NCBI GenBank assembly: GCA_965230525.1
Contig: OZ246008.1
Span: 1,240,001 to 1,304,000 of the forward strand
Direction: 5' to 3'
Source: GCA-002733465 sp965230525
GTDB taxonomy: Bacteria; Pseudomonadota; Gammaproteobacteria; Enterobacterales; Kangiellaceae
Length of the DNA: 64,000 bases
Both the position numbers and the translations under genes were made by a program. This document shows positions 1-8,871 of the stretch, in pieces. Positions within the stretch are counted from its first letter, which is position 1, and each line of letters opens with the position of its first letter. The notes under the pieces were generated by a model that searched no databases, was not told the DNA's origin, and saw only the letters and a list, made by a program, of their open reading frames with translations.

Positions 1-3
1 TTT

Positions 4-2532
4 GTGAAAATAGAAGCAAAAAAGGCAGAAAAAGTTAAAATTCCTAAACTGGAAAAGAAGACTTTACTTGCCTACTCATTACCTTATCTATTGTTATGTG
101 TACTCACCATAATCTTCGTCGCGATCGTTCAGTACTACATTATTGTTGTCCAACCCGCTAATGATCGACGTGCCACTTTTGTAAATGTCACTATGACTAC
201 TTATATGGAGCTAGTACTGAACCGACTTGATTCCATTGGCGAGTCGACACGTACTGTGTTAAGTGATCCGACTTTGATTAATGAAATCAAAAGTGCCACC
301 CCAGCGCAAATGAAAATTATTGAAAGCCGATTGGCTAATCGAATTCCGTTAGTTGACGGGGTTAGAATTTTAGAAAGTTCCACTCACGAAATTGATGCAG
401 AGTCGGTACCGTCGATTACTAACGTTACCTTGCAGTTAATGCGGAGTTTAGAATCTAATAATCGCGTTATGCATGAAGCAATTAACGCCGGTGCCAAAGA
501 CCAACATATCGCCGTGCTACTGCGGATTAATGGGACTGACAAAGTTGCCTTGATCGGTGTGAGTTTTGATATTTTCGATAAAGTGTTACCCGAAGAGCGA
601 TTAGTGCCCGGGTACTACGAGTTTTTACAAAGTTTCGCTAATCAAAATAGAAAAATTACCAGTGTTGGTAATCCGCAATATAAAGTGGGTGATCCGATGG
701 GGATCGCATCCTTGAACTCGACCCAATGGCGTGTGGCATTTTGGCCGGCATACCCAGAAAAGTTCTCTTCAGAGTTTGAATTGCTAATCTTTTTTGGTGG
801 CTTAGCGATGGTGCTTTCACTCGTGGCTGTTGGTGGGTTTATCGGGCTTAAGAACCTACAGACCAAGGTGAGAAGTGACGCGTCAAGTTTCCTACGGTGG
901 ATTCTGGATAATTCAAAATCATCCAGTGGGATCGCGTCACCTGATTACTCTTTGCAGATTTTTACCGATATGTCACAAACCTTGTCACGAGAAAACTTGT
1001 CTTCCGGAAAAAACAAAGCGAGTGTAGAAAATCAAGAAATAGAAGCCGCGACCAATGCTCTTACTGACGAGACAAAGGGCGGGTCGCTCATTGCAGCATT
1101 AGAAGATAAGACTTCGGGACTCGAGGTTGTAGACAAAAAACATGCTGCTGATCAAGGCGATGAAATAGCCGACTCTATATTCCGTACATACGATATTAGA
1201 GGAATCGTTGGTGACACCCTCAATGAGCAAATTGTGACAGAAATCGGTCGTGCGATTGGTAGCGAAGCGTTCGAGCGCGGCGAACAGCGTATCGTGGTTG
1301 CCAGAGATGGCCGACTGTCTGGACCTTCATTATTAGAAGCACTTAAAAAAGGCCTAATTGAAAGTGGCCGAGATGTTATCGATATTGGCGAAGTTCCAAC
1401 TCCACTCGTCTACTTTGCAACTCACTATTTAGATTCAAGTAGTGGAGTGGTGTTGACCGGTAGTCATAACCCGAAAGATTACAACGGACTCAAAATAGTA
1501 ATAGGCGGTCACACGCTTTCAGGTGATGAGATCACAGCGCTGAAAACTCGAATAGATACCGGCAATATGATGAAAGGTAAGGGTAGTCAAGAAACCACTA
1601 CAGTAGTTCAAGACTATATAAGCCAAATTACTGGTGATGTTGCTTTGACCCAGCCATTGAAAGTAGCGGTAGATTGTGGAAATGGGGTGGCCGGTAAAGT
1701 GGCTCCTCAGTTACTTCAGGCACTGGGTTGTGAGGTCATTGGTCTTTATTGTAAAGTTGATGGCAACTTCCCAAATCATCATCCTGACCCCAGTAAACCG
1801 GAAAATTTACAAGAGTTAATTGAATTAGTAAAAACTGAACAAGCTGACGTTGGTTTGGCATTTGATGGTGATGGTGATCGTCTTGGAGTCGTCGATTCAG
1901 ATGGTAATATTATTTGGCCGGACCGACAAATGATGCTGTATGCCATGGACGTTCTTTCGAGGAACCCAGGGGCAGACATCATTTATGATGTGAAGTGTAG
2001 TAAGCATCTCGCTAAAGTTATTTCTTCTAACGGTGGTCATCCGATTATGTGGAAAACCGGTCATTCTTTGATTAAAGGTAAAATGAAGGAAACCGGTGCA
2101 TTGTTAGCGGGTGAATGTTCAGGTCATGTTTTCTTCAAAGAGCGGTGGTATGGCTTTGACGATGCACTCTACACCGCAGCTCGGTTACTGGAAATATTGT
2201 CGGCTGATACTCGTAAGTCGGTGGATATTTTCGCAGCCCTTCCCAATAGCTTAGCAACACCAGAAATAAATGTCCCCATTGAAGATGAGCGTAAGCACAA
2301 GTTTGTCGAGCAGCTAACAAACCAAGGCATCTTTGGCGATGGCAAGTTAATCGATATTGATGGCGTACGGGTAGAATTTTCACACGGGTGGGGATTAGTT
2401 AGAGCTTCTAATACGACACCTAATTTAGTGATCCGCTTCGAAGGCGATGATCAACAAAGTATCGATAAAATGAAACAATTGTTTAAACAACAAATGTTAA
2501 TGATCGATGGTCGTTTGCAGTTAGACTTTTAG
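4..2532 (+). CDS. algC: Phosphomannomutase/phosphoglucomutase with membrane-anchored N-terminal extension (AlgC type)
   Basis: Interconverts hexose 1- and 6-phosphates to supply sugar nucleotides for LPS and exopolysaccharide. The C-terminal half (about residues 390-842) is a complete alpha-D-phosphohexomutase: phosphoserine loop TGSHNP (Ser487), metal loop DGDGDR (Asp621/623/625), sugar-specificity loop GECSGH (703-708) and phosphate-binding RASNTTP (800-806). The first ~390 residues are an extra region with a membrane segment at about 22-48, an extracytoplasmic segment, a second membrane segment at about 260-280, and a low-complexity linker. Pseudomonas and relatives carry similar long AlgC forms. 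The GTG at position 4 lies against the window edge, so the true start may be upstream. slmA follows 15 bp downstream on the same strand. Confidence 0.88.
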   Translation: MKIEAKKAEKVKIPKLEKKTLLAYSLPYLLLCVLTIIFVAIVQYYIIVVQPANDRRATFVNVTMTTYMELVLNRLDSIGESTRTVLSDPTLINEIKSATPAQMKIIESRLANRIPLVDGVRILESSTHEIDAESVPSITNVTLQLMRSLESNNRVMHEAINAGAKDQHIAVLLRINGTDKVALIGVSFDIFDKVLPEERLVPGYYEFLQSFANQNRKITSVGNPQYKVGDPMGIASLNSTQWRVAFWPAYPEKFSSEFELLIFFGGLAMVLSLVAVGGFIGLKNLQTKVRSDASSFLRWILDNSKSSSGIASPDYSLQIFTDMSQTLSRENLSSGKNKASVENQEIEAATNALTDETKGGSLIAALEDKTSGLEVVDKKHAADQGDEIADSIFRTYDIRGIVGDTLNEQIVTEIGRAIGSEAFERGEQRIVVARDGRLSGPSLLEALKKGLIESGRDVIDIGEVPTPLVYFATHYLDSSSGVVLTGSHNPKDYNGLKIVIGGHTLSGDEITALKTRIDTGNMMKGKGSQETTTVVQDYISQITGDVALTQPLKVAVDCGNGVAGKVAPQLLQALGCEVIGLYCKVDGNFPNHHPDPSKPENLQELIELVKTEQADVGLAFDGDGDRLGVVDSDGNIIWPDRQMMLYAMDVLSRNPGADIIYDVKCSKHLAKVISSNGGHPIMWKTGHSLIKGKMKETGALLAGECSGHVFFKERWYGFDDALYTAARLLEILSADTRKSVDIFAALPNSLATPEINVPIEDERKHKFVEQLTNQGIFGDGKLIDIDGVRVEFSHGWGLVRASNTTPNLVIRFEGDDQQSIDKMKQLFKQQMLMIDGRLQLDF

Positions 2533-2547
2533 GAAAATCGATAGGTT

Positions 2548-3129
2548 ATGAACGATAAAAAGAAAAATCGAAAACAAGATATTTTGCAAAACCTCGCCCT
2601 GATGTTGGAAAGCGAGCTGTCAGAGCGAATCACCACGGCAAAGCTAGCCAAGCAGGTGGGTGTTTCTGAAGCGGCCTTATATCGCCACTTTCCAAGCAAA
2701 GCTAGAATGTATGAGTCGCTGTTGGATTTCTGTGAAGACAGCATTTTTGGCTTAATCAAAAAGATCGATGCTGAGCCGCTCAGTGCCGCTGAAAAAATTC
2801 ATCAGATAAGTCATTTACTGCTTGGATTTAGTCATAAAAACCCAGGAATAAGTCGATTGTTGACCGGTGAAGTCTTATTAGGTGAGCCATTACGCTTAAA
2901 AGAGCGAGTATCGCAATTATTTGACCGGTTTGAGCTGGAGCTAAAGCAAATTCATCGAAATGAAGCTGTCAGCCAAGGTCGGTCTACTCTCGATTCTGCA
3001 GCGGTTGCAAAGTTGGTGACTTGCGTGTTGGAAGGAAGAATTCAGCAATTTGTTCGCTCAAAATTTAAAATATTGCCAACAGAAAACTGGGACGCTCAAT
3101 GGCGATTTATTCAATCAGCAGTTGAATAA
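2548..3129 (+). CDS. slmA: Nucleoid occlusion factor SlmA (TetR family)
   Basis: DNA-binding division inhibitor that blocks FtsZ assembly over the nucleoid. The protein is 193 residues, close to the 198 of E. coli SlmA. A helix-turn-helix lies at about residues 27-52 (TTAKLAKQVGVSEAALYRHF), followed by the FPSKARMYESLLDFCEDSIFGLI stretch typical of SlmA rather than of drug-type TetR repressors. It starts at ATG 2548, 15 bp after the algC-like gene, so the two are probably cotranscribed. Its usual partner pyrE is nearby on the opposite strand, a neighbourhood common in gammaproteobacteria. Confidence 0.9.
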   Translation: MNDKKKNRKQDILQNLALMLESELSERITTAKLAKQVGVSEAALYRHFPSKARMYESLLDFCEDSIFGLIKKIDAEPLSAAEKIHQISHLLLGFSHKNPGISRLLTGEVLLGEPLRLKERVSQLFDRFELELKQIHRNEAVSQGRSTLDSAAVAKLVTCVLEGRIQQFVRSKFKILPTENWDAQWRFIQSAVE

Positions 3130-3151
3130 AAGCTTGTCGTAGCGATTTAAT

Positions 3152-4126
3152 CTAGAAATTTTTCATTCGAGCACGCAAGTATTCTAAGTAATTCTTGCGG
3201 ATTGCTTTCACTTCAGGTGTCTTGCAGAATGCCACCCCTGCTTCTTCCGGTGAGCATGAAACTTCAAGTACTATTTGAAGTTTGTTTTCAGGAGCCGGTA
3301 TTCGAGAAAAGGAAAGCGCAATATCGGTCGCAGATTCTGGGCGGCTAGTTAATATCAGTGAATTAGTAATAATTTCAATTTTGCCGGTGGAGTTGTCTCT
3401 GGCATAGATCTGCGCCAGTTGCCAAGCTCGATCACACCCTTGACTGTCTTTACAAGTGTAAATCACTGGCTCTGTGCCTTCTTTTTCTTTGGCATCTTTC
3501 CTGAGTGCTAGGCGCACACTTTCTAGTTCTTTGTAGCGAATAATGTCTCGCTCAAAACTTTTTTCAACTCTTACCTTTTCTTTTTCTAAAAAGCCTGTGT
3601 TGATTTCATTGTTGGCAATTTGGTCTTGAGTATCTTGAATATCTTTAAGTAAGGTTTTGGCAACGCGTTGACCTAACCGCTCGTAGGTTGCTGCTTGCTG
3701 CTGTTGATCTTCAAGCTGGAGATGAAGTAAGTCTTTTTTACTATTTTGAATCCTGATCCGTTGCTCTAGCGCGAGCAGCTGCGAGTCTCGATTTCGAATA
3801 ATATCGCCAATCGAACTGAATTGTCTTAATAAGTCTGCATCATGTCTAAGTTGTTGCTGAAAAGCGATTTCTTTGTTTCTTTCTTCTATGCGCTTGAGGC
3901 GATCTTGTTCCAACTGTGCCAATGTTTTAGTGGGTTCGACATGTTTTATTAGTTTGCCGGTTTCACTGATCACGTCATAGCCAACCAGCTCCATTTCCTT
4001 AGTGATTTTATCCTTAATTTCTACCGCACCTTCAGGGTTTTTGTAGCGATAAAAGTTTTTTGCTACCACTGACAAACTGGTAGCTGCAGAAATCAAACAA
4101 AATGTGATCCAAATGGCTTTTTTCAT
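3152..4126 (-). CDS. Exported DUF4124-type protein with long coiled coil
   Basis: 324-residue predicted periplasmic protein of unknown function. It has a signal peptide (KKAIWITFCLISAATSLSVVA), then a short DUF4124-like segment (FYRYKNPEGAVEIKDKI). A long charged alpha-helical coiled coil covers about residues 75-215, and the C-terminal domain contains four cysteines that could form disulfides. The frame stays open to 4177, but that would overlap the end of pyrE. ATG 4126 puts the signal peptide at the N-terminus and leaves a 22-bp gap after pyrE, so I chose it. It is probably cotranscribed with pyrE. Confidence 0.7.
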   Translation of the reverse strand: MKKAIWITFCLISAATSLSVVAKNFYRYKNPEGAVEIKDKITKEMELVGYDVISETGKLIKHVEPTKTLAQLEQDRLKRIEERNKEIAFQQQLRHDADLLRQFSSIGDIIRNRDSQLLALEQRIRIQNSKKDLLHLQLEDQQQQAATYERLGQRVAKTLLKDIQDTQDQIANNEINTGFLEKEKVRVEKSFERDIIRYKELESVRLALRKDAKEKEGTEPVIYTCKDSQGCDRAWQLAQIYARDNSTGKIEIITNSLILTSRPESATDIALSFSRIPAPENKLQIVLEVSCSPEEAGVAFCKTPEVKAIRKNYLEYLRARMKNF

Positions 4127-4148
4127 AAATGTACAGATCGCTCTCTGT

Positions 4149-4802
4149 TTAGTTATTGGTTGAGACACCAAATTCACTACGATAGTTCGTAATGGCAGCT
4201 AAATATTCGTTGAGGTCAGCTTGCCCAGCAATATATTGGTGTAAATCGTCCAAATTAATAATAGCATATACCGGCAAATTATATTCTTTTGCGAGTTCTT
4301 GGATAGCTGACAGGTCGCCTTTGCCTTTTTCTTGACGATCTAAGGCAATCAATACGCCTGCTGGAACCGCTCCAGCTTGGTTTATAAGGTCTATAGATTC
4401 TCTTATCGCGGTACCAGCGGTAATAACATCATCGATTATAAGAACTTTGCCTTGCAACGGTGCGCCGACCAGCTGACCGCCTTCACCATGAGTTTTAGCT
4501 TCTTTGCGGTTATAACAAAATGGTGCGTCAATATTGTGTTTACGAGCTAAAGAGACAGCTGTTGTGCAGCCCAGTGGAATTCCTTTGTAGGCAGGACCGA
4601 AAAGCATATCAAAGTCAGCATTCGCATTAACTAAGGTATCAGCGTAACAATCGCCTAATGTTGCGAGGTCCGCGCCGCTATTAAAGAATCCCGCATTAAA
4701 AAAATACGGACTTTTGCGGCCCGATTTTAGGGTGAATTCGCCAAATTTTAGAGCTTTACGGGCAATTGCCAGCTCGATAAAGGTTTGTTTAATGGATGAC
4801 AT
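4149..4802 (-). CDS. pyrE: Orotate phosphoribosyltransferase
   Basis: Forms orotidine 5'-monophosphate from orotate and PRPP, the fifth step of pyrimidine synthesis. The PRPP loop VLIIDDVITAGTA and the upstream FGPAYKGIPLG segment are intact. The frame opens at 4865, but those residues do not look like PyrE. ATG 4802 (MSSIKQTFIELA) gives 217 residues, against 213 in E. coli. The upstream stretch 4803-4947 shows no terminator-like hairpin, so the UTP-sensitive attenuation of enteric pyrE is not visible. pyrC lies about 22 kb away in this window. Confidence 0.93.
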   Translation of the reverse strand: MSSIKQTFIELAIARKALKFGEFTLKSGRKSPYFFNAGFFNSGADLATLGDCYADTLVNANADFDMLFGPAYKGIPLGCTTAVSLARKHNIDAPFCYNRKEAKTHGEGGQLVGAPLQGKVLIIDDVITAGTAIRESIDLINQAGAVPAGVLIALDRQEKGKGDLSAIQELAKEYNLPVYAIINLDDLHQYIAGQADLNEYLAAITNYRSEFGVSTNN

Positions 4803-4947
4803 ATGACGGCTTAGTTTTAAACGATATCTAATCCACAAGTTTACCGCGAAAAAATAAAGGGTCAAATATAACCGCTCAAATCGCGCTATAATCCGAGTAA
4901 AAACGCCGCTTAATTGAAATTTTGAGAATTAGTAGACCCTCATTTTA

Positions 4948-5415
4948 TTAGCAGCCTTTAATCTTTTCCCAACGTTTTTGTGATAATTGCTTGTCTTGAG
5001 AAGGAATTCTTCCAGCACGCCTTAATCGTTTTTCTCGAGCAGCAATATCTGCTTTTAGCCGCTGGCAGCGCTTCGAACGGGAGGATTGCGCGCTGGTTTG
5101 CCGGTTAGATGGTATATAAATGGGCTTTATTTTTGGTGTTTTAGCAAACTCGGTTGTCTCAGTGCTGACAATTATTTTTTCCGGATTAACTTCTGTTTTG
5201 GCCACGCTTTGGTCGGAAAAATGCACTTTGCCATCTTTGTCTACCCAACGGTAGACTTCACTTTTGGTCACGTTGTTTTTTTCTGGGGCGCTTGTTTCTT
5301 CTACCACTTGCGGGACTTCTGCTTTTGGCTTTTTAAATCCGTTTAGTAGTCCGAGCTTTTGAGTAATCACGGCAGCAGAAGCAAGTATTATAAGGGCAAG
5401 AATAAATCGTAACAT
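4948..5415 (-). CDS. DUF4124 domain protein, membrane-anchored
   Basis: 155-residue protein of unknown function. An N-terminal hydrophobic segment (residues 3-20) acts as a signal anchor. A DUF4124 core (YRWVDKDGKVHFSDQ) lies at about residues 55-69, followed by a Pro/Ser-rich linker and a basic C-terminus (KRCQRLKADIAAREKRLRRAG) with cysteines near both of its ends. It is transcribed divergently from the Lrp-type regulator at 5557, with 141 bp between them. This is the second of three DUF4124 proteins here. Confidence 0.7.
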   Translation of the reverse strand: MLRFILALIILASAAVITQKLGLLNGFKKPKAEVPQVVEETSAPEKNNVTKSEVYRWVDKDGKVHFSDQSVAKTEVNPEKIIVSTETTEFAKTPKIKPIYIPSNRQTSAQSSRSKRCQRLKADIAAREKRLRRAGRIPSQDKQLSQKRWEKIKGC

Positions 5416-5556
5416 GGATTAGTTTGGTAAAACGCTTGAGTTAATCATTAATATAGTCGGAATTATCGCATATCTCTAAATTAAGGCTAAGCTTGAATCT
5501 GGTCACAGCGATTGAATCTCAAACAAAAATAAGGATAATCAAGCTATTAACAAACT

Positions 5557-6054
5557 GTGCCATTGGTTGTTTTAGTGAAAAACTTTGATAATTTGGATAC
5601 TGATATCTTAACGGTATTATATGAAAATGCAGATATTACAAATAAAGACTTGGCAGAAAAACTTGATTTAGCCACCTCTACCTGCCAAGAAAGAGTTAAA
5701 AAACTCAAGAAACAAGGGGTTATAAAGGGCTACCAATGTGAGCTGGACTTGGCTCAGTTTTCTGGTCATATCGAAGCGATGGCTGCGGTTAAAATGGTTA
5801 AGCATACCGGGCCCTTAGCAGATAAATTGCGTGACGATTTATTACAACTACCCGAAGTGATTCAAATCTTTCATATGGGCGGCGAAAATGATTTTAATGT
5901 CCACGTCGCTGTGTATAACACGGCTCATTTGAGACAGCTCATTTTCAAAGAATTTACTTCCCGGAGCGAAATTCTCAATGTCGAAACTTCCTTAGTGTTT
6001 GAGCACCGCCGCAGTAAAGTACTGCCAAAGCTTCAGTTTCCTGGTCATGACTAG
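5557..6054 (+). CDS. Lrp/AsnC family transcriptional regulator
   Basis: Small feast/famine regulator. An N-terminal winged helix-turn-helix covers about residues 12-58 (LDTDILTVLYENADITNKDLAEKLDLATSTCQERVKKL). A RAM effector domain follows from about 70 to 145, with the GGENDFNVHVAV strand typical of the ligand and oligomer interface. There is no in-frame ATG at the front. The candidates are GTG 5557 and GTG 5575 (reading MKNFDNLDTD), and neither has a convincing ribosome-binding site, so the start is uncertain. It could control the divergent DUF4124 gene or be a global regulator; the ligand cannot be predicted. Confidence 0.82.
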   Translation: MPLVVLVKNFDNLDTDILTVLYENADITNKDLAEKLDLATSTCQERVKKLKKQGVIKGYQCELDLAQFSGHIEAMAAVKMVKHTGPLADKLRDDLLQLPEVIQIFHMGGENDFNVHVAVYNTAHLRQLIFKEFTSRSEILNVETSLVFEHRRSKVLPKLQFPGHD

Positions 6055-6072
6055 TCCACAAATTGCCCGGGA

Positions 6073-6846
6073 TTAGATTGAGTACCAAATACGGCCGAGC
6101 ATTTCATGCAATGCTCTTTGGCTTTTAAGCAGCCCTTTTGCGCTTGGAAAGTAGTCTGTCCAGACACTCTTATTTGACTGAAAGGCGGTGGGAGCCGGAA
6201 TAAGATTCAAACTCGATTGCTCAAACTCAATCAGCGCGCGCTGCATATGATCAGCATGAGTCACCAAAACAATCTGATTAATACCGTTACGTTTTAGAAT
6301 TTCTGTTGAAAACTTGGCATTTTCGGCGGTAGTTTTGCTTTCAGTTTCTATCCATCGAGGGGCAATTCCAAAGGAGGATACCATCACTTGATTCATTAAA
6401 ACTGCTTCCGCAGTAGGCTCGCCATAAACACTACCGCCGGTGACCAAAATAGGCAATTGGGTCTTTTTATGCAACCAGGCAGCGTATTGAATACGTTGCA
6501 ATGTTTTAGCGCTAACAGTGTCGATACCGCCATATTCTTCAGCTAATGAAAGTCTGCCACCTGCGAGCACTACGATCGCTGTAGTGGATGAGTCGCCTCT
6601 TGCAAGCTGCTTAACTTGTTCGGACGACAACGCCGGAGTGGTTTGCAGGCTCCTCAACAAAGAATCAGCCACCCAAGGGGTGCTAAGCAGGATTAAACTA
6701 ATGAGAGATATAAAAGCAGTCGCTCGAGCGAGAAGTCTTCGCTTAAACTTAAACAGTACTATGCTAGCAATAAATAAAATTATGTTGAATCCGGGTGGCA
6801 GCAACAACAAGCCACCCAACTTACTAATCAATAACCCCAAGTCCAT
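6073..6846 (-). CDS. ElyC/SanA/YdcF family envelope protein (DUF218)
   Basis: 257-residue inner-membrane protein. Two N-terminal membrane segments (about 10-32 and 38-58) precede a DUF218 domain with VVLAGG, ILVTGG, ESKTTAENA and LVTHADHMQRA motifs. E. coli ElyC is the same size and has the same two-helix plus DUF218 layout. It affects undecaprenyl-phosphate lipid metabolism and peptidoglycan at low temperature. The biochemical activity of the domain is not settled, so I assign the family and leave the symbol empty. It converges with the Lrp-type gene, 18 bp away, with no obvious terminator between them. Confidence 0.78.
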   Translation of the reverse strand: MDLGLLISKLGGLLLLPPGFNIILFIASIVLFKFKRRLLARATAFISLISLILLSTPWVADSLLRSLQTTPALSSEQVKQLARGDSSTTAIVVLAGGRLSLAEEYGGIDTVSAKTLQRIQYAAWLHKKTQLPILVTGGSVYGEPTAEAVLMNQVMVSSFGIAPRWIETESKTTAENAKFSTEILKRNGINQIVLVTHADHMQRALIEFEQSSLNLIPAPTAFQSNKSVWTDYFPSAKGLLKSQRALHEMLGRIWYSI

Positions 6847-6939
6847 TATTCGACCACTCGTAACTTGACCAAGCTAGACTATACAGCAATTGAAATGCTT
6901 CTGTGAGTTGTACCAAGCACAATATACTTCGGAACTGTT

Positions 6940-8025
6940 TTAAGCTTGATTTTCTAGCCCTGATAGGCAACGAAATAGCTCCTCGCTTGCACTTTCCATT
7001 TTTTGTAAGTGGCCACGCATTGCAGCTAAGTCGCCTGCCTGAAAACTGCGCATCGCTTCGACGCCACTATCATGCACACGCTTATGCGGATCCTCTATTG
7101 CGGTATAGGCCGATTGACCCGCAAGCTCCTTTCCCTCGCCTTGGTAGTACCATTTTCCGAGTCGGCAATTGTGATGATTAACAAAGTCATCAATAGCAAG
7201 GTCGGCGCTTTCTAATATCACAGAAAATACATTGGATTTCCAAACGATATGATCGAGTTTTACGGTTTGAATAAAGGCGCTCATCGCGGAGTAATTGATC
7301 ACATCTCTCATTTCTTTGGACGAATCTAAGATATGCTGATAGGAGTCACCGAGGGTGTTGTTTTGCTCTGATATTGAGGCCGTGTAGTCGCATAGTTGCT
7401 CAATTTGAGTAGCCGCAGTGGCAGAGTCGCTATCGATAGTATCGATCAAGCTGCCTATTTCACTGGTAGCGTTTCCGGTATTTTGAGCCAGTGAGCGAAC
7501 CTCATCCGCGACTACCGCAAATCCACGTCCTTGATCTCCTGCACGAGCAGCCTCAATTGCTGCATTTAATGCTAATAGGTTAGTTTGATCGGAAATGTTA
7601 GTTATCACACTAACAAAATTTGCGATGCTATCGGAAACGGCTCTGAGAGAACTCATTTTTTCACTGCTTTCATTTGCGCGGACGCCAATATCATCAACAG
7701 TCGAGCTTATGCTGGCTAAAACTTCACTAGAAGAGCTAAATACATCACTTAGATTTGTCATGGCACTGTCTTTTTCCATGATTCTATTGGATAGCTCAGC
7801 GGCTGACTCTCTAATTTGTTCGATATTTTCTATGGAGCGGAGTAGCATTGCATTTAAATCTTTGTTTAAATCGATTTGCTGGTCTTTTTCTAAGAGTTGC
7901 TGATGCAATGAGTCAATTTGCGATTGAAGCTCTGCTGTTTGATCATTAGATTCCGCTAATTGCCGCGTAAGTTCTTGGTTTTTAGTGGTAAGTTCTTCTA
8001 ATTGTTGTTTATTTCCGAATAACAT
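6940..8025 (-). CDS. Soluble methyl-accepting chemotaxis-type protein with zinc-binding CZB domain
   Basis: 361 residues with no membrane segment. An N-terminal coiled coil (about 5-60) leads to a short signalling hairpin whose tip is highly conserved (ISDQTNLLALNAAIEAARAG, 144-163). A C-terminal chemoreceptor zinc-binding domain runs from about 245 to 355. The candidate zinc ligands are His259 (LDHIVWK), Cys287 in HHNCRLGKWYY (with His284/285 adjacent), and His314/His318 (PHKRVHD). CZB domains of this kind sense zinc and, in known cases, hypochlorite through the Cys. No other chemotaxis gene is nearby, so its partner kinase lies elsewhere. It may act on a signalling enzyme rather than on flagella. 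Confidence 0.85.
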   Translation of the reverse strand: MLFGNKQQLEELTTKNQELTRQLAESNDQTAELQSQIDSLHQQLLEKDQQIDLNKDLNAMLLRSIENIEQIRESAAELSNRIMEKDSAMTNLSDVFSSSSEVLASISSTVDDIGVRANESSEKMSSLRAVSDSIANFVSVITNISDQTNLLALNAAIEAARAGDQGRGFAVVADEVRSLAQNTGNATSEIGSLIDTIDSDSATAATQIEQLCDYTASISEQNNTLGDSYQHILDSSKEMRDVINYSAMSAFIQTVKLDHIVWKSNVFSVILESADLAIDDFVNHHNCRLGKWYYQGEGKELAGQSAYTAIEDPHKRVHDSGVEAMRSFQAGDLAAMRGHLQKMESASEELFRCLSGLENQA

Positions 8026-8106
8026 GAATAAGTTACCTGTAAAGTTGACGTTGTACAGACAATCGTTTTGAGGTCAATTCATGGGAGGCAAATACAAGGC
8101 ATCTCC

Positions 8107-8150
8107 CTGCTACATGACAAATTAATTAGATACATTGTTAAATGTAGCAG
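8107..8150. repeat. Perfect 9-bp inverted repeat upstream of the CZB chemoreceptor
   Basis: CTGCTACAT (8107-8115) and ATGTAGCAG (8142-8150) are perfect complements separated by 26 bp. Inside, TACATT (8131-8136) can pair instead with AATGTA (8141-8146), giving two mutually exclusive hairpins. It lies about 80-125 bp upstream of the leftward chemoreceptor start and about 90 bp beyond the end of the gene at 8239. No T-run follows on either strand, so it is more like an operator or leader structure than a terminator. Confidence 0.45.
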
Positions 8151-8238
8151 AAGAGTTTGATTTTTGTAGAGATTATTCAGTTTTAAGTGGTTCGCGCTCA
8201 ACAAACCGACTAATCGCTATGTGAAAGTAAATTTTAGC

Positions 8239-8862
8239 CTATTTCACTCGACGAACTTTGGCAGTCGCGTTTAGCCCTTCAACTTTTGCGGTAAACCCTC
8301 CGAAAAAGTCTTCGGTAATGGTGATTTTGGGGTTGTCCATCTTTTTGTAGCCGCTGCTTGCACGTTTAACAACCCAGACTTGGCCATTTTCTAAACGAAG
8401 TTTCTGGCCTTTGCGCCACTTTTTGAACTGGCCAATAACACGAGAGTTAATTGATTGAGGTTGTTGTTCTTGTTTCTTACCAAAGTCTTGCTCTGCTTTA
8501 CTAACTGCAGGTGGCGTGGAGTTTTCACTTAGATTTTCCTTCGGCACTTCGGGATTAGCCGCCGACGGACTGGGCTTTGTTGTGGTCTTGGCAATTGCTT
8601 TTGCGGCAGCGACAGAAGTTTCGGGCTGTGCGACAGAGGTTTCTAGCTGCGGCTTTTCCAACTCTATATTTTTTGCCTCAGCGCTGGTTGGCAGATGTAT
8701 TGAGACCAGTTGATCAAAACAACCTAAACGGTCCGTTTTATTTTCAATTTTTTGGCAATCTGCCAGTTCGTTTAGAAGGCTTTGGCTTGTTTGGGCAATG
8801 ACTACCGGTGCGAAAAAGTAACCGGATAAGATAATAGAAAGAATTGCTAAAATGGGTTTCAT
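8239..8862 (-). CDS. Exported hypothetical protein
   Basis: 207-residue protein with a signal peptide ending near VVIAQT. A short segment LADCQKIENKTDRLGCFDQL (about 33-52) carries two cysteines and resembles a motif common at the mature N-terminus of several gammaproteobacterial periplasmic proteins. A Pro/Ser/Ala/Glu-rich linker (about 60-135) follows. The basic C-terminal domain (GQFKKWRKGQKLRLENGQVWVV) looks like a small beta-rich fold. It lies 9 bp downstream of tatC in the same direction, so it is probably in the tat transcript. I do not recognise a function. Confidence 0.6.
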   Translation of the reverse strand: MKPILAILSIILSGYFFAPVVIAQTSQSLLNELADCQKIENKTDRLGCFDQLVSIHLPTSAEAKNIELEKPQLETSVAQPETSVAAAKAIAKTTTKPSPSAANPEVPKENLSENSTPPAVSKAEQDFGKKQEQQPQSINSRVIGQFKKWRKGQKLRLENGQVWVVKRASSGYKKMDNPKITITEDFFGGFTAKVEGLNATAKVRRVK

Positions 8863-8871
8863 GGGGTTTGC

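Noticed and set aside
4803..4947. pyrE attenuator
   Set aside because: No leader peptide or terminator hairpin could be found upstream of pyrE.
8516..8801. Plus-strand frames of 65 and 74 codons opposite the exported hypothetical protein
   Set aside because: They lie entirely within the minus-strand gene and look like antisense shadows of its low-complexity linker.
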